This document shows, piece after piece, positions 44,673 to 59,621 of a stretch of DNA of 64,000 nt. Made by a program: the position numbers and the translations under genes. Each line of letters opens with the position of its first letter. Position 1 is the stretch's first letter. Source of the DNA: Woeseia sp. (GTDB taxonomy: Bacteria; Pseudomonadota; Gammaproteobacteria; Steroidobacterales; Woeseiaceae); NCBI GenBank assembly GCA_021773015.1, contig JAJFKW010000006.1, forward strand, positions 1 to 64,000. The letters are read 5' to 3'. A model generated the notes under the pieces. That model was given only the letters and a program-made list of their open reading frames with translations, was not told the origin of the DNA and did no database searches.

Positions 44673-47393
44673 ATGTACGAAGAACGATTTGGCATGAAGT
44701 CAAACCCCTTTCGCGCTAATGCCGAGGGGCCGGCTGTATTCGTGGGGCCACAACAAGCTACCTTTATTTCACGCTTACAAAAAGCGTTAGCTGGCCAGCA
44801 AAACATCGTCACCGTAAGCGGCCCGGTCGGCGTCGGCAAGACGACTATCGTTACGCGCGCGCTCGAAACTAATAAGAAGCAACAACTCGTCGCCTGGATC
44901 AGCCGAATGCGGCTCGCACCAGACGAAGTTCTTGATTTACTGTTGGCCGGATTTGGCGTTGGCAAACAACCGTCGAGCACAATACAAAGGTTCGCCGCAT
45001 TTCGCCGGATTCTGACTCAGAAGGCGGCTGAGGATTTCAAAATCATCGTCGTAGTGGAAGATGCGCTGCGCCTTGGGAATGATGCGCTATTGGAGCTTGA
45101 AGCATTGACTGCCGCTGAATCTGCGGCGTCAGGTGGCGCTAACATTATCCTGATGGGTCCTGCCGAAATAGACAAACGATTAAATTTTCCTGAACTCGCA
45201 AGACTAAAACAGCGAGCCAGACTGGGGCAGCAGGTCGCGGCGCTCAATGAGGCGGAAGTTCGTGGCTACCTGAAGCATTGCTTGAGGGTGGCATCGGTTG
45301 CAGACGAGAACCTATTTGACGACGCTGCAGCAACGATGCTTTATCGTTGTTCTGCGGGAATACCGCGTGTCATTAACAATATTTGCGACGCCACTATGGC
45401 CGCAGCAGACGAGCAGAATGTCACGAAGATTTCGGCGGAATTGGTTCGCAGCACAGCGGCAGATGTACTTGGACTCGAACCTGAAATACCGGAAAAGACG
45501 AGCGCCGAATCATCACTGACTCAATTGTCCAGCGACGATGACAAGTCGCCGATCGAGTCATTCAATCTAGCCGCATCAAAGCCTACGGTAGATGCGGCCA
45601 ATACAAAAAATTCTGAACGCCCGACCGCCAACGATGAGAATGGAGAAAGTACGCTGCAATCTGCAGCTGAATTGATGACGGACGCGGAAGAATCTTCCGT
45701 GATTCAGGATGTCGAGCCGCACGATGAACACAATAAAGCGGAATCTTCGCCGCAAGCAGCGCCTAAAGCAGCTGTCAGCTCGAAGCTGCCACCGATCGTA
45801 GCCGATGTCTTGGCACAAGAGGGGGAAGACCTGCCGTTGGAAGAGTTGGATAGTGTGGCAGCCCCCAACATCGAAGATGTTGAATCTGACGCTGCTGACG
45901 ATGAATATACTGATGGGCAACTGATCGGCGATACCGGAATGAACATCCCGCCACAATTTAAACCCGATCCAGCACTCTCGTTACCGACGTCGCAATTGGC
46001 CAACGATGAACGCTTCGACGCTGGAGCTGTCGGCGCCGAAGATGCGACAGACGAATTACCAACACTGTCAAGTTCGATGCGAGTCGCCGTACCTTCGCAT
46101 GCAACGTCTCAAGGCACACCTGCTGCCGCGACCAGCGACAAGATCACCGCGAAAAGTGATCGGGAGCCTGTCGTTGATCTACAGCACGACTCCGAAGTAG
46201 ATGCAAACCACTCTGCAGTAAACGAGACAAAGATATCAGTCAGTGAGAGTCAATCTCGCCTCAATCACGCAACGACGATTGGTGACGATGTGGCTACTCG
46301 CGATCAGCAACGAAGCGCGGATAGCGGCGAGATGCAACCTAGGAGTGAACCTGACGAGGCAACGACCGGGCTCGCAGCACAAGACATACAAACAACAGCC
46401 AGCGTTCACGAACCCGCGATATTAGCGGCGGAAAAAGCACCAAATTCGGATGCCGAGAAAGATACGAAAACGGCATCTGAAGTCTCGATGGAGAGCAGCA
46501 GTTCGACATCGGCAAAGAAGCCCGAGGGACCTCGAGCAAGTGTGTCGTCAATTGCGGACCAGAAACCAATTCCGGACCTCGACGCATTGGAGGCGGCGAT
46601 ATCAGCGGCGCGTGGATCTGACCCGATGCCGTTACAGTCGATACCGGAACCTGTCGAGTTGAGCCTTGCAGAGGAACCGACTTTGGACATTGATCCTGGT
46701 TTTGACGATGCTTTGTTGGCCGGCTGTGTCACGGAAACGACCGATTCAACAGCGGAGCCTGTAGAATCGGCAGTCAAAATCACGCTGGACGAAACGCTCG
46801 AAGATCGACGAAAGGAAGGCTTGAACTTGGACGAAATGGCAGCGGAATTGGCAGCGGCCAATTCGCTGGAAGACATCAGCGATGTAATGGCGGAAACGCT
46901 TTTCGGCCAAGAGTTCGAACAAATCGCTGCCGACGCGTTGGCCAATCCTCCCGCGGCAGGAACATTGCCCAGCGAAACCGACGCACTTGTTGCACCGGCA
47001 GTAGCACACAAAAGTTCCAAAGAACCGCCGGCCAACGATCCAATTAGCGAACCGTCACCTGTTTTGCTCGAACCTGAGGCTGCGATGGGCGCCGCAACTG
47101 ATAAGAAAAATGATGTGGGCCAACAGACTGCGACGGATGTAAAACCGCAGCAAATAGAAATTGCGGCACCACAGGCAACTAGCGCTGCTTCCACGGTTTC
47201 CGAATCCAAACCTGTATCGACACCGGACAACCCCGATTCGATCGAAGAACAAATTCAAACTTCGATTACGCAGACGCTTAAGGCCCTTGATAGTGCTCGT
47301 CTGGCGGAAATCGAAAACCGCGTTGATGACGATGACGATGACGAAAAGTCGAAAGGACTTTTTGGCCGCCTAAAGAAGACCTTCAAAGGATAG
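44673..47393 (+). CDS. ExeA-like AAA+ ATPase with very long acidic low-complexity tail
   Basis: A 906-residue protein. Residues 1-270 form an ExeA/MshM-type AAA+ module: MYEERFGMKSNPF, a Walker A (GPVGVGKTT) near 50-58, an acidic Walker B-like strand (IIVVVED), RLKQRARLGQQVAALNEAEV and the SAGIPRVINNICDATM sensor region. After about 280 the sequence is Ala/Ser/Glu/Asp-rich and looks disordered for roughly 600 residues, ending in a compact basic tip (GLFGRLKKTFKG). ExeA ATPases drive assembly of secretins or pili or surface polysaccharide export. The ATG at 44673 is preceded by AGGGA; a GTG at 44640 is less likely. Nothing nearby identifies a partner. Confidence 0.85.
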   Translation: MYEERFGMKSNPFRANAEGPAVFVGPQQATFISRLQKALAGQQNIVTVSGPVGVGKTTIVTRALETNKKQQLVAWISRMRLAPDEVLDLLLAGFGVGKQPSSTIQRFAAFRRILTQKAAEDFKIIVVVEDALRLGNDALLELEALTAAESAASGGANIILMGPAEIDKRLNFPELARLKQRARLGQQVAALNEAEVRGYLKHCLRVASVADENLFDDAAATMLYRCSAGIPRVINNICDATMAAADEQNVTKISAELVRSTAADVLGLEPEIPEKTSAESSLTQLSSDDDKSPIESFNLAASKPTVDAANTKNSERPTANDENGESTLQSAAELMTDAEESSVIQDVEPHDEHNKAESSPQAAPKAAVSSKLPPIVADVLAQEGEDLPLEELDSVAAPNIEDVESDAADDEYTDGQLIGDTGMNIPPQFKPDPALSLPTSQLANDERFDAGAVGAEDATDELPTLSSSMRVAVPSHATSQGTPAAATSDKITAKSDREPVVDLQHDSEVDANHSAVNETKISVSESQSRLNHATTIGDDVATRDQQRSADSGEMQPRSEPDEATTGLAAQDIQTTASVHEPAILAAEKAPNSDAEKDTKTASEVSMESSSSTSAKKPEGPRASVSSIADQKPIPDLDALEAAISAARGSDPMPLQSIPEPVELSLAEEPTLDIDPGFDDALLAGCVTETTDSTAEPVESAVKITLDETLEDRRKEGLNLDEMAAELAAANSLEDISDVMAETLFGQEFEQIAADALANPPAAGTLPSETDALVAPAVAHKSSKEPPANDPISEPSPVLLEPEAAMGAATDKKNDVGQQTATDVKPQQIEIAAPQATSAASTVSESKPVSTPDNPDSIEEQIQTSITQTLKALDSARLAEIENRVDDDDDDEKSKGLFGRLKKTFKG

Positions 47394-47417
47394 TGAGGCC
47401 AGAGCGTACCTAAAGCG

Positions 47418-48200
47418 CTAAACCCCTGTCACAGTCAAGGGAATTAAGAAGCGGTCGCCAAACGGAGGCGTGTACGGCAGCATAAGCGTTTCCCACTCAT
47501 AGGCACCTGTTGGTATGCCGATATCCGCAAGTAGCAGGTCCCCCGTAAGGTTGGGTAGTAAACCTGACTTTGGCAGCGCCAGAGTGAGCGTCCAGCGGGC
47601 CTTAATGTAATCACCTGGTGTATCGCCAGTCGTTGCATCAATCCCTGACGGGATGTCTAGCGCAAGAATCGGCGAGCCGCTATTATTTGCCCATTGAATA
47701 TGCCGGAGTGTCTCGCCTCGTGCTGCTCCTTTTAGGCTGTAACCGATCAATGCATCGACAATGATATCGATCGGCTCATTCGACTCGTTGAGATCACGTA
47801 ATTCGACTTCGCGACCGCGGGTGGCCTGATAAATGTGCCGTTGCCATTTAGCCGCCAGACCGAGACGATTGGGCGAGACCAAGCCAAGCCGCACATTGGC
47901 GCCACGATTCGCCAAGTGCCTTGCCGCGCAAATCCCACCGCCACCATTGCCGCCATTGCCTGCCAGAACCACAATTCCAGCCTTCTGCCAGTTGCTGCCC
48001 AGACTCGCTACGACTTGTAGCGCCAGATTCCTACCGGCATTTTCCATCATCTGCAACAGATTCGGCCCGGTGTCCTCAACGGCCACCCGATCAACCTCAA
48101 TCATTTGTTGCTTTGTTACGGCAGGTATTTCGATGCCGGTGTCGGTGACGAATCGTAGGCCCATAAGTCGCATGTTGCGTCGATTCCAACGCACATGCAA
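47418..48200 (-). CDS. nnrE: NAD(P)H-hydrate epimerase (YjeF N-terminal domain)
   Basis: A 260-residue enzyme that interconverts the R and S forms of damaged (hydrated) NAD(P)H so the dehydratase can repair it. The family motifs are visible: MMENAGRNLALQV, GNGGNGGGGICAARHL, DALIGYSLKGAARG, LALDIPSGIDATTGD. In many bacteria a C-terminal dehydratase domain is fused; here only the epimerase domain is present and no dehydratase is nearby. Start uncertain: M1 (48200), M10 (48173) and M13 (48164) all fit the frame and none has a strong ribosome site. Confidence 0.88.
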   Translation of the reverse strand: MHVRWNRRNMRLMGLRFVTDTGIEIPAVTKQQMIEVDRVAVEDTGPNLLQMMENAGRNLALQVVASLGSNWQKAGIVVLAGNGGNGGGGICAARHLANRGANVRLGLVSPNRLGLAAKWQRHIYQATRGREVELRDLNESNEPIDIIVDALIGYSLKGAARGETLRHIQWANNSGSPILALDIPSGIDATTGDTPGDYIKARWTLTLALPKSGLLPNLTGDLLLADIGIPTGAYEWETLMLPYTPPFGDRFLIPLTVTGV

Positions 48201-48252
48201 TTGCTAGCCGCCCGGCAACCACGATGTCACGCTTGAAGCGGGACTGCAGACG

Positions 48253-48279
48253 AAAAAAGCCCCTCATCAAGGGGCTTTT
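48253..48279 (-). terminator. Terminator of the tRNA-Ser gene
   Basis: A stem AAAAGCCCC/GGGGCTTTT (48255-48263, 48271-48279) with a seven-base loop, followed on the minus strand by a run of six T. It lies just past the tRNA-Ser 3' end. Confidence 0.85.
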
Positions 48280-48286
48280 CGATAAA

Positions 48287-48377
48287 TGGCGGAGAGGGTG
48301 GGATTTGAACCCACGAAGGGCTATTAACCCTTGCTGGTTTTCAAGACCAGTGCATTCAACCGCTCTGCCACCTCTCC
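48287..48377 (-). tRNA. tRNA-Ser (anticodon TGA)
   Basis: Ninety-one bases with the long variable arm of a serine tRNA. The acceptor stem GGAGAGG pairs with CCTCTCC, the D arm is GCAGAGCGG-like, the anticodon loop CTTGAAA gives TGA (decodes UCA), a variable arm of about 18 bases is present, and the T arm has TTCAAAT. CCA is encoded. Confidence 0.96.
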
Positions 48378-48574
48378 TAAAGATGCTGTCGCGTGCTGGC
48401 GAGGGCGCATTTTGCTCGCAGACACTCTCGCTTTCAATAGCTTAGCGAAATTTAATTGGCCGGCGCAGCTTTTCCGGTCGCGTCCTTTTGGGTGCTGGCG
48501 CTTGAATTCCGGCAATTGCCCACCATTTCGACGAAAATGATAGAATCGCCCAAGGTTATTTGAGGAGTTAAAGC

Positions 48575-49270
48575 ATGAATCAGAACGTCAATTACTTGGC
48601 GCCCGTGGCCGAAGCATCCGTCGCGGATCGCTCGGACTTCATTTGGAAGTGTTACGCACATGTGGTTGCTGCCATTCTGGCTTTCGCCGGTATTTCTGCA
48701 TACTTTATTCAGTCTGGTCTGGCTGAACGCATCGCAATACCGATGCTTAACTCGTGGTTTCTGGTATTAGGCGCATTTATGCTTGTCGGCTGGGGCGCAA
48801 CGCACGTCGCCCACCGAGTTGAATCAAAGAACGCTCAATATGCGGCACTAGGCCTATTTGTATTTGCGGAAGCGCTGATTTTCGCACCACTGTTTTATGT
48901 TGCTATTTACAAATTGCAGAGGCCCGAGATAATCGAAAGTGCGGCTGGCGTGACTTTGCTTGGCTGCGCGGGATTGGTTGCTACGGCGATGATCACTCGA
49001 AAAGATTTCTCGTTCTTGCGTGGCATGCTGGTCTGGGGTGGAATTCTCGCTCTGGTTGCAATCGTATCGTCGATGATTTTTGGATTTCATCTAGGGACCT
49101 GGTTCTCGGTTGCGATGGTTGGATTTGCCGGCGCCGCCGTTCTCTATGACACATCCAATATCATGCACCACTATCCGCAGGATCGATACGTCGCCGCATC
49201 GTTGGCACTATTTTCATCGATCGCACTGATGTTCTGGTATGTACTGCAGCTTTTCATGAGCAGAGACTAA
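48575..49270 (+). CDS. yccA: Bax inhibitor-1/YccA family membrane protein
   Basis: A 231-residue protein with seven hydrophobic helices, the layout of the BI-1 (TMBIM) family. Conserved bits include GWGATHVAHR, FAEALIFAPL, GCAGLVATAMI and the late VLYDTSNIMHHY with YVAASLALFSSIALMFWYV (separate stretches). YccA of E. coli interacts with the FtsH protease and modulates it; other members conduct Ca2+. GAGGAG precedes the start. A strong terminator follows. Confidence 0.92.
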   Translation: MNQNVNYLAPVAEASVADRSDFIWKCYAHVVAAILAFAGISAYFIQSGLAERIAIPMLNSWFLVLGAFMLVGWGATHVAHRVESKNAQYAALGLFVFAEALIFAPLFYVAIYKLQRPEIIESAAGVTLLGCAGLVATAMITRKDFSFLRGMLVWGGILALVAIVSSMIFGFHLGTWFSVAMVGFAGAAVLYDTSNIMHHYPQDRYVAASLALFSSIALMFWYVLQLFMSRD

Positions 49271-49306
49271 CCAGCAAAGATCCAAATTTGAATTGAAATT
49301 CAATAC

Positions 49307-49335
49307 GGCCACCGGCAACGGTGGCCATTTTTTTT
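49307..49335 (+). terminator. Intrinsic terminator after the yccA-like gene
   Basis: A seven-base stem GGCCACC/GGTGGCC (49307-49313, 49320-49326) with a six-base loop, followed by A and eight T. It separates the BI-1 gene from the mechanosensitive channel gene. Confidence 0.9.
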
Positions 49336-49416
49336 GCCGTATTCCTTTTTTCAATTTTTTGGCGACCCTGTATACTGCACGCACCTAATAAGCCACAAAG
49401 CATCAGCAACCAGTCA

Positions 49417-53512
<4,096 letters not shown>

Positions 53513-53519
53513 TCATCGA

Positions 53520-54863
53520 CTAGGACGCGTCATTATCCGAACGATTACGGCGCCTCAACTCTGCAAGCTTCTGCGAAATTTTCAATTCCAAACCTCGCGG
53601 CACGGGATCATAATACGTACGCTCCGGCATGTCCTCGGGAAAATACCGCTCACCCGCTGCAAATCCGTCATCTTCATCATGTGCATAACGATATTTCTCA
53701 CCATAGCCTAGGCTCTGCATCAGTTTCGTTGGTGCATTTCGTAAATGCAATGGCACGTCTAGTGTTCCAAATTCCCGCACATCCGCTGCCGCTAGCTTGC
53801 TAGCCTTATAAACCGCATTACTTTTGGCAGCGCACGCCATGAACACCGCCGCCTGCGCCAATGCCAACTCACCTTCTGGACTACCGAGTCGTTCCAAGGT
53901 TTCCCAAGCGTCCAGGCAAATTCGCAGCGCGCGCGGATCCGCATTGCCAATGTCCTCGCTCGCGGTTCTAATCATCCGGCGCGCGACGTACAGTGGATCG
54001 CAGCCGCCATCCAACATTCTCATCAACCAATAAAGCGATGCATCGGGGTCCGAACCTCGAATCGATTTATGCAAAGCCGATATTTGGTCGTAGAAATACT
54101 CGCCCTGCTTATCAAAACGGCGCTGACTACCCTGCGCCACATCCTCAGCATGCGCGAGCGTAATCCTAGATTTATTCGCTGGCACTAAGTCCGATGCAAG
54201 CTGCAGCAAATTCAATGCGCGTCGTGCATCGCCATCCGCAGCCATGATGACGAGCTCCAATGCGTCATCGTCTATCTCGTATTGATGTTCGCCGAGACCG
54301 CTGTCTGCGTCGGCAAGTCCGCGCCTCAGGATTTTTTTTAGTGCGCCGTCATCCAACGACTTTAAAACATATACACGCGCTCTGGAAAGCAGCGCATTGT
54401 TAAGCTCAAACGACGGATTTTCGGTTGTTGCTCCAATAAACGTGAGCGTGCCATCTTCAACATAGGGCAAGAATGCGTCTTGTTGTGACTTGTTAAACCG
54501 ATGAACTTCATCCAAAAACAAGACGGTTGAGACATTGTGTATCGCGCGGAAGTCCTGCGCCTTGGCAACCGCCGCTCGAATGTCTTTGACACCTGCCATT
54601 ACCGCCGACAACGCGATAAAGTGCGCATCCGTAGAATTTGCAATCATACGTGCCAGCGTGGTTTTTCCGGTCCCTGGAGGGCCCCAAAAGATCATTGAGT
54701 GGGCCTTTCCCGAGTCAATGGCCCGTCGTAACGGTTTTCCATCTGCTAACAAATGTTCCTGACCAAAAAAGTATTGCAGCGAGTTGGGGCGCAATTTGTC
54801 GGCGAGTGGCCGCTCTCCGTGATCTTGCGAGGGCACGGTTTCCGGCCCAAATAAGTCACTCAT
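53520..54863 (-). CDS. rarA: Replication-associated recombination protein A (RarA/MgsA)
   Basis: A 447-residue AAA+ ATPase acting at stalled replication forks, related to clamp loaders. It has Walker A (GPPGTGKTT), a Walker B-type FLDEVHRFNKSQQDAFLPYVE, sensor 1 GATTENPSFELNNALLSRA and the conserved C-terminal YARRMIRTASEDIGNADPRAL with the RarA tail (RTYYDPVPRGLE). The ATG at 54863 is chosen because the protein then starts MSDLFG, as in the family; an in-frame ATG at 54914 is inside the VanZ-like gene. It overlaps that gene by eight bases. Confidence 0.95.
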   Translation of the reverse strand: MSDLFGPETVPSQDHGERPLADKLRPNSLQYFFGQEHLLADGKPLRRAIDSGKAHSMIFWGPPGTGKTTLARMIANSTDAHFIALSAVMAGVKDIRAAVAKAQDFRAIHNVSTVLFLDEVHRFNKSQQDAFLPYVEDGTLTFIGATTENPSFELNNALLSRARVYVLKSLDDGALKKILRRGLADADSGLGEHQYEIDDDALELVIMAADGDARRALNLLQLASDLVPANKSRITLAHAEDVAQGSQRRFDKQGEYFYDQISALHKSIRGSDPDASLYWLMRMLDGGCDPLYVARRMIRTASEDIGNADPRALRICLDAWETLERLGSPEGELALAQAAVFMACAAKSNAVYKASKLAAADVREFGTLDVPLHLRNAPTKLMQSLGYGEKYRYAHDEDDGFAAGERYFPEDMPERTYYDPVPRGLELKISQKLAELRRRNRSDNDAS

Positions 54864-55260
54864 CACGGCAAAACCATTTGCTTTCCACGCGTTTGCTCCA
54901 GCCGGCAAATCCAAGATTCGCGACTATGATACCAACGGCAATACCTGCGATATCTGCAAATAGATCAAGCACCTCACCGCTGCGGAAATTTGTAGCGGAC
55001 TGCAAAACCTCAATCAGTAGACCATACAGCACCAATCCACCTGCAATTCGCCAGTATAGTGCGCGTCGATAGAGCCCAGCGAACCAAATAGCCAGCGCAG
55101 TAAATACAATAAAATGCACGAGTTTGTCGGAATTTTCGAACGTGTATTCAGACAAATTCGGCCAATCCGATGGCTCCGGTAACAACATCAATATAAGTAG
55201 CGACACCAGTAGTAACGCACTGGCCAAGCGCCAGCGACTGGCAAATCGGAGATCAAACAT
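54856..55260 (-). CDS. VanZ-like membrane protein
   Basis: A 134-residue protein with four hydrophobic helices and the VanZ-family pattern (NSDKLVHFIVFTALAIW, GLLIEVLQSATNFRSGEVLDLFADIAGI in two stretches). VanZ of enterococci gives low-level teicoplanin resistance; relatives in Gram-negatives have no known function. It starts directly after the lolA stop and overlaps rarA by eight bases, so it is cotranslated in the lolA-rarA operon. This gene is not in the E. coli version of the cluster. Confidence 0.87.
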   Translation of the reverse strand: MFDLRFASRWRLASALLLVSLLILMLLPEPSDWPNLSEYTFENSDKLVHFIVFTALAIWFAGLYRRALYWRIAGGLVLYGLLIEVLQSATNFRSGEVLDLFADIAGIAVGIIVANLGFAGWSKRVESKWFCRDE

Positions 55261-55923
55261 TCAGTCGTCCGTGTGACCGACACTTGCCGACGGAAATGCC
55301 GGGATACCGACGAGATCTACGCCGGCTGGCGGATTGAATTCGAAGTGTGTCGAATCGATAGCCTGATTGATTTCCAAATCGAAGAGCGCAATTAGCGTTG
55401 ATTGCTGCAGATTGTCCGAAAAAATCATTCGTCGCAAATCGCCGGCATTAAAGCCGAGCTCCAACTTTGTAAAACCGTTGTCGCTCGACTTTGGCCGCAG
55501 TTCCACCCAAAACGTACCGCGGTCTTCCGAACTTCCGATATAGTCGAAATCGTCCAAAGCATTCTCGCCGCCACCGAGTAGCAGTGCCGGTGTACTGGCC
55601 AGCACATCGGCCTGTGGCTTTACGGTGACATGATCGAGATCGACATCGTAGCTCCACACGTTTAAGCCGTCCGCCACCATCAATTGCTCGTACGGTTGTT
55701 GCACGGACCAACGAAACCGACCAGGTCGCTGTAATTCGAATGTGCCATTGGTTTCTTCGACAATATTGCTGTCTGTGTCGACTAAAGATTGCTCGAATCG
55801 AGCACTCAGTGTCGATACATCGTTTAAGAAATTATCGAGTAAACCACGTCCCGGGTCTTCCGCAGATGCCGCCGTCGCGAAAACCGCCGTCGTAAACAAA
55901 ATTGCTAGTTTGAAATGTTGCAT
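55261..55923 (-). CDS. lolA: Outer-membrane lipoprotein carrier protein LolA
   Basis: A 220-residue periplasmic chaperone that carries lipoproteins from the LolCDE complex to LolB. The signal peptide (about 1-21, ending ASA) is followed by the LolA fold: LSARFEQ, ETNGTFELQRPGRFRWSVQQ, VADGLNVWSYDVDLDHVTV, and LELGFNAGDLRRMIFSDNLQ. Position between ftsK and rarA matches the conserved gammaproteobacterial order. I chose the ATG at 55923 as the signal peptide start; a TTG at 55983 overlapping the ftsK stop would add 20 residues. LolB and LolCDE are not in the window. Confidence 0.94.
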   Translation of the reverse strand: MQHFKLAILFTTAVFATAASAEDPGRGLLDNFLNDVSTLSARFEQSLVDTDSNIVEETNGTFELQRPGRFRWSVQQPYEQLMVADGLNVWSYDVDLDHVTVKPQADVLASTPALLLGGGENALDDFDYIGSSEDRGTFWVELRPKSSDNGFTKLELGFNAGDLRRMIFSDNLQQSTLIALFDLEINQAIDSTHFEFNPPAGVDLVGIPAFPSASVGHTDD

Positions 55924-55979
55924 AAAATCCAACTGCGCTTCGCCGCGCTTCAGGTTAGGTTCTCGTTGGCAATAGGTGA

Positions 55980-58310
55980 TCAATCTTTTTCAATATTCGG
56001 TATTAGAATTTCTCTGGAGCCGTTGGACTGCAATGGACCGACCAGCCCTGCGGCTTCCATTGTCTCAACCATCCGCGCCGCGCGGTTGTAGCCAATCTTC
56101 AAGCGGCGCTGAACACCAGAGATCGACGCCTTGCGAGTATCCATCACGACTTGAATTGCTTGGTCATATAACGGGTCTTGTTCCGCATCTATGTCAGCGC
56201 CAGGCGCGGAATCAATACCCGCTAATCCTGGTGTTGGACCTGTCGGAGCCTCAAGAATTTCATCCAAATAACGAGGTTGCCCTGCCTTTTTCAAGTGCCG
56301 CACTACCGTGTGTACCTCATTGTCGGCAACAAATGCGCCGTGTACACGGGTTGGCAATGACGTCCCCGGCGGCAAATACAACATATCGCCGTGGCCGAGG
56401 AGATTCTCCGCGCCCATTTGATCAAGAATGGTCCTGGAATCAACTTTTGCCGATACTTGAAATGCAATTCGCGTAGGAATGTTGGCCTTGATCAAGCCGG
56501 TAATGACATCGACCGAGGGCCGCTGCGTTGCGAGCAACATATGAATGCCTGACGCGCGCGCTTTTTGTGCCAAGCGAGCAATCAACTCCTCAATCTTCTT
56601 GCCGACGATCATCATCATATCTGCAAGTTCGTCAATGATTATAACGACGAATGGCAACGGTGTTAGTGTTGGGTGCTCGATGATCTTATCTTCGTCTATC
56701 AAGGTCGGTGGCGTCCAAGTAGGATCTTTTATTGGCTCACCGGCGTCTATTGCCTCTTGCACTTTCCGATTGTAACCACCGATGTTCCGCACGCCCATGG
56801 CTGCCATTAATCGGTAGCGCCGGTCCATTTCACCGACCGCCCAGCGCAGCGCGTTAGCCGCCTCCTTCATATCGGTAACGACCGGGGTCAACAAATGCGG
56901 AATGCCTTCGTATACCGACAGCTCCAACATTTTCGGGTCAATCATGATGAGTCGGACGTGCTCCGGTTTCGCCTTGTAGAGCAAGCTAAGTACCATCGCG
57001 TTGATTGCCACTGACTTTCCGGAGCCAGTCGTGCCAGCAATTAGCAAATGCGGCATGCGTGCGAGATCGGCGACCACAGAATGACCGCCAATATCCTTGC
57101 CGAGCGCCAGAGTCAGCGGTGACGCTTGCTCGTCGTAAGCGCGACTTTTGAGAATCTCGCCCAAGGTAACCAGTTCGCGATTTTCGTTGGGGATCTCAAG
57201 ACCCACAAATGACTTGCCTGGGATAACCTCAACTACTCTAACGCTAACAACCGACAACGAACGTGCTAGATCTTTCGCAAGATTCGAAATCTGGCTGACT
57301 TTGACGCCAGGCGCCGGGTCAAGTTCGAAACGTGTGATAATCGGGCCGGGCGAGACAGAGATGACTTCAACATCGATTCCGAAATCTTTGAGCTTTAATT
57401 CGACAAGCCGCGACATCGCCTCCAGCGATTCCTCGGAATAGCCGCCGATTTTCGGTGGCGGATCATCCAGCAGCGACAGCGGCGGCAACTCGCCTGCGGC
57501 CGGTGGGTCGAACAACGGTACTTGGCGTTCTTTTTCAGCACGGTCGCTTTGCTCCAACGCGGCGATCGTCGGTTCTATTTTTGGCGGTACTCTGCCTGCG
57601 GTACGCTTTTTCTCGGTAGCAAATACTTCCTGCCTGGCTGCCAGCTGACGCCGCCCTTCTGCTTTATCTTTCGCTTTATCCTTCAGTTCACCCATACGAA
57701 CGCGTAGTTTTTCGTAACTTTGAAGGCACCATCTGCCAACTGCATCCATGGTCTTCAGCCAGGAAATACCCAGGAAAAGTGATAGCGCTGAAAGCCAAAC
57801 AAAGAACAATAGAGTGCTGGCGCCCAATATTTTCATCATCGCTTCCAAGCTGCCGCCAAACACTTGGCCGATAATACCGCCGGCACTTTCGCGAAAGCCG
57901 ACAGATGAAAAATGCAATGTTGCCAGTGCGCAACTACTGACTAATGTCGCGACGAACCCGGTGAATCTCAATACGAAGTCGGCGCGCGTCAGCTGTTGTT
58001 GATTCTTGTGATCTCGATATATCCGCCAGCCAATGTAAAAAACGATGATGGTGAAAAGATACGCCGGCCGTCCAAAAAAATTAAATAATACGTCGGCGAT
58101 AAGCGCACCGATTCGTCCGATGCCGTTACTAATTTCTTCGCTCGCGCTTGCCTGCGTAAATCCGGGGTCTGCGGCATCATAAGTAAATAGCGCTACCCAA
58201 AGAATGATCGCTAGCGCACCAAAAACGTAAAGCGCGCCTTCGCGCAAAGCATCGACTACCTGAGAGGACAGCTTTGCTGCTTTTTTTTGCTGATTTCGCG
58301 TTCTTGCCAT
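55980..58310 (-). CDS. ftsK: DNA translocase FtsK
   Basis: A 776-residue septal DNA pump that moves chromosome termini and activates XerCD. Four N-terminal membrane helices (about 20-190) are followed by a short linker (about 195-280, much shorter than E. coli's Pro/Gln-rich linker). The motor domain has Walker A ([20 protein letters not shown] split at the end), Walker B ([13 protein letters not shown]) and [21 protein letters not shown]. The C-terminal gamma winged helix ([23 protein letters not shown]) reads KOPS sites. Divergent trxB lies beyond a 304-base gap. Confidence 0.96.
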   Translation of the reverse strand: MARTRNQQKKAAKLSSQVVDALREGALYVFGALAIILWVALFTYDAADPGFTQASASEEISNGIGRIGALIADVLFNFFGRPAYLFTIIVFYIGWRIYRDHKNQQQLTRADFVLRFTGFVATLVSSCALATLHFSSVGFRESAGGIIGQVFGGSLEAMMKILGASTLLFFVWLSALSLFLGISWLKTMDAVGRWCLQSYEKLRVRMGELKDKAKDKAEGRRQLAARQEVFATEKKRTAGRVPPKIEPTIAALEQSDRAEKERQVPLFDPPAAGELPPLSLLDDPPPKIGGYSEESLEAMSRLVELKLKDFGIDVEVISVSPGPIITRFELDPAPGVKVSQISNLAKDLARSLSVVSVRVVEVIPGKSFVGLEIPNENRELVTLGEILKSRAYDEQASPLTLALGKDIGGHSVVADLARMPHLLIAGTTGSGKSVAINAMVLSLLYKAKPEHVRLIMIDPKMLELSVYEGIPHLLTPVVTDMKEAANALRWAVGEMDRRYRLMAAMGVRNIGGYNRKVQEAIDAGEPIKDPTWTPPTLIDEDKIIEHPTLTPLPFVVIIIDELADMMMIVGKKIEELIARLAQKARASGIHMLLATQRPSVDVITGLIKANIPTRIAFQVSAKVDSRTILDQMGAENLLGHGDMLYLPPGTSLPTRVHGAFVADNEVHTVVRHLKKAGQPRYLDEILEAPTGPTPGLAGIDSAPGADIDAEQDPLYDQAIQVVMDTRKASISGVQRRLKIGYNRAARMVETMEAAGLVGPLQSNGSREILIPNIEKD

Positions 58311-58458
58311 ATTAATGTAAATTACTAGGTTTAGCAGATAAGATATTGATTAAAATACAGGTAATGATACAGGAGTTGTGCTTCACCCATACAAAATTTG
58401 ACCCATTTTATTCGCCCAATAACGCCAGCAATTGGACTAGAGAGAAGTCACTTTAATT

Positions 58459-58487
58459 TTGCCCGCAGTGCGCGTTTTGCCTACACT
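58459..58487 (+). promoter_or_regulatory. Candidate sigma-70 promoter of trxB
   Basis: TTGCCC (58459-58464) and TACACT (58482-58487) are separated by exactly 17 bases, each matching four of six consensus bases. It would give a leader of about 120 bases before the trxB ATG. No better candidate was seen in the 304-base ftsK-trxB gap (58311-58614), which otherwise holds no recognised feature. It is a weak match and may be chance. Confidence 0.35.
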
Positions 58488-58575
58488 ACGCGCGATCATC
58501 GTCAGTAAACATGCACCGCCGAAATCTTGAAATTAGCAGCGCAGGACGCATCATTAGCGTCCACCGTCCATTTAG

Positions 58576-59598
<1,023 letters not shown>

Positions 59599-59621
59599 CG
59601 GACATAGTTGCCGACTTGGCA

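Noticed and set aside
46406-47230. A 274-codon minus-strand frame inside the ExeA-like gene
   Set aside because: It is a shadow of the Ala/Ser/Glu-rich tail on the plus strand; its Ser/Ala-rich product resembles no real protein and it has no ribosome site.
49321-49416. Upstream GTG start for the mechanosensitive channel
   Set aside because: The GTG lies inside the terminator stem of the previous gene; the ATG at 49417 gives a clean signal peptide.
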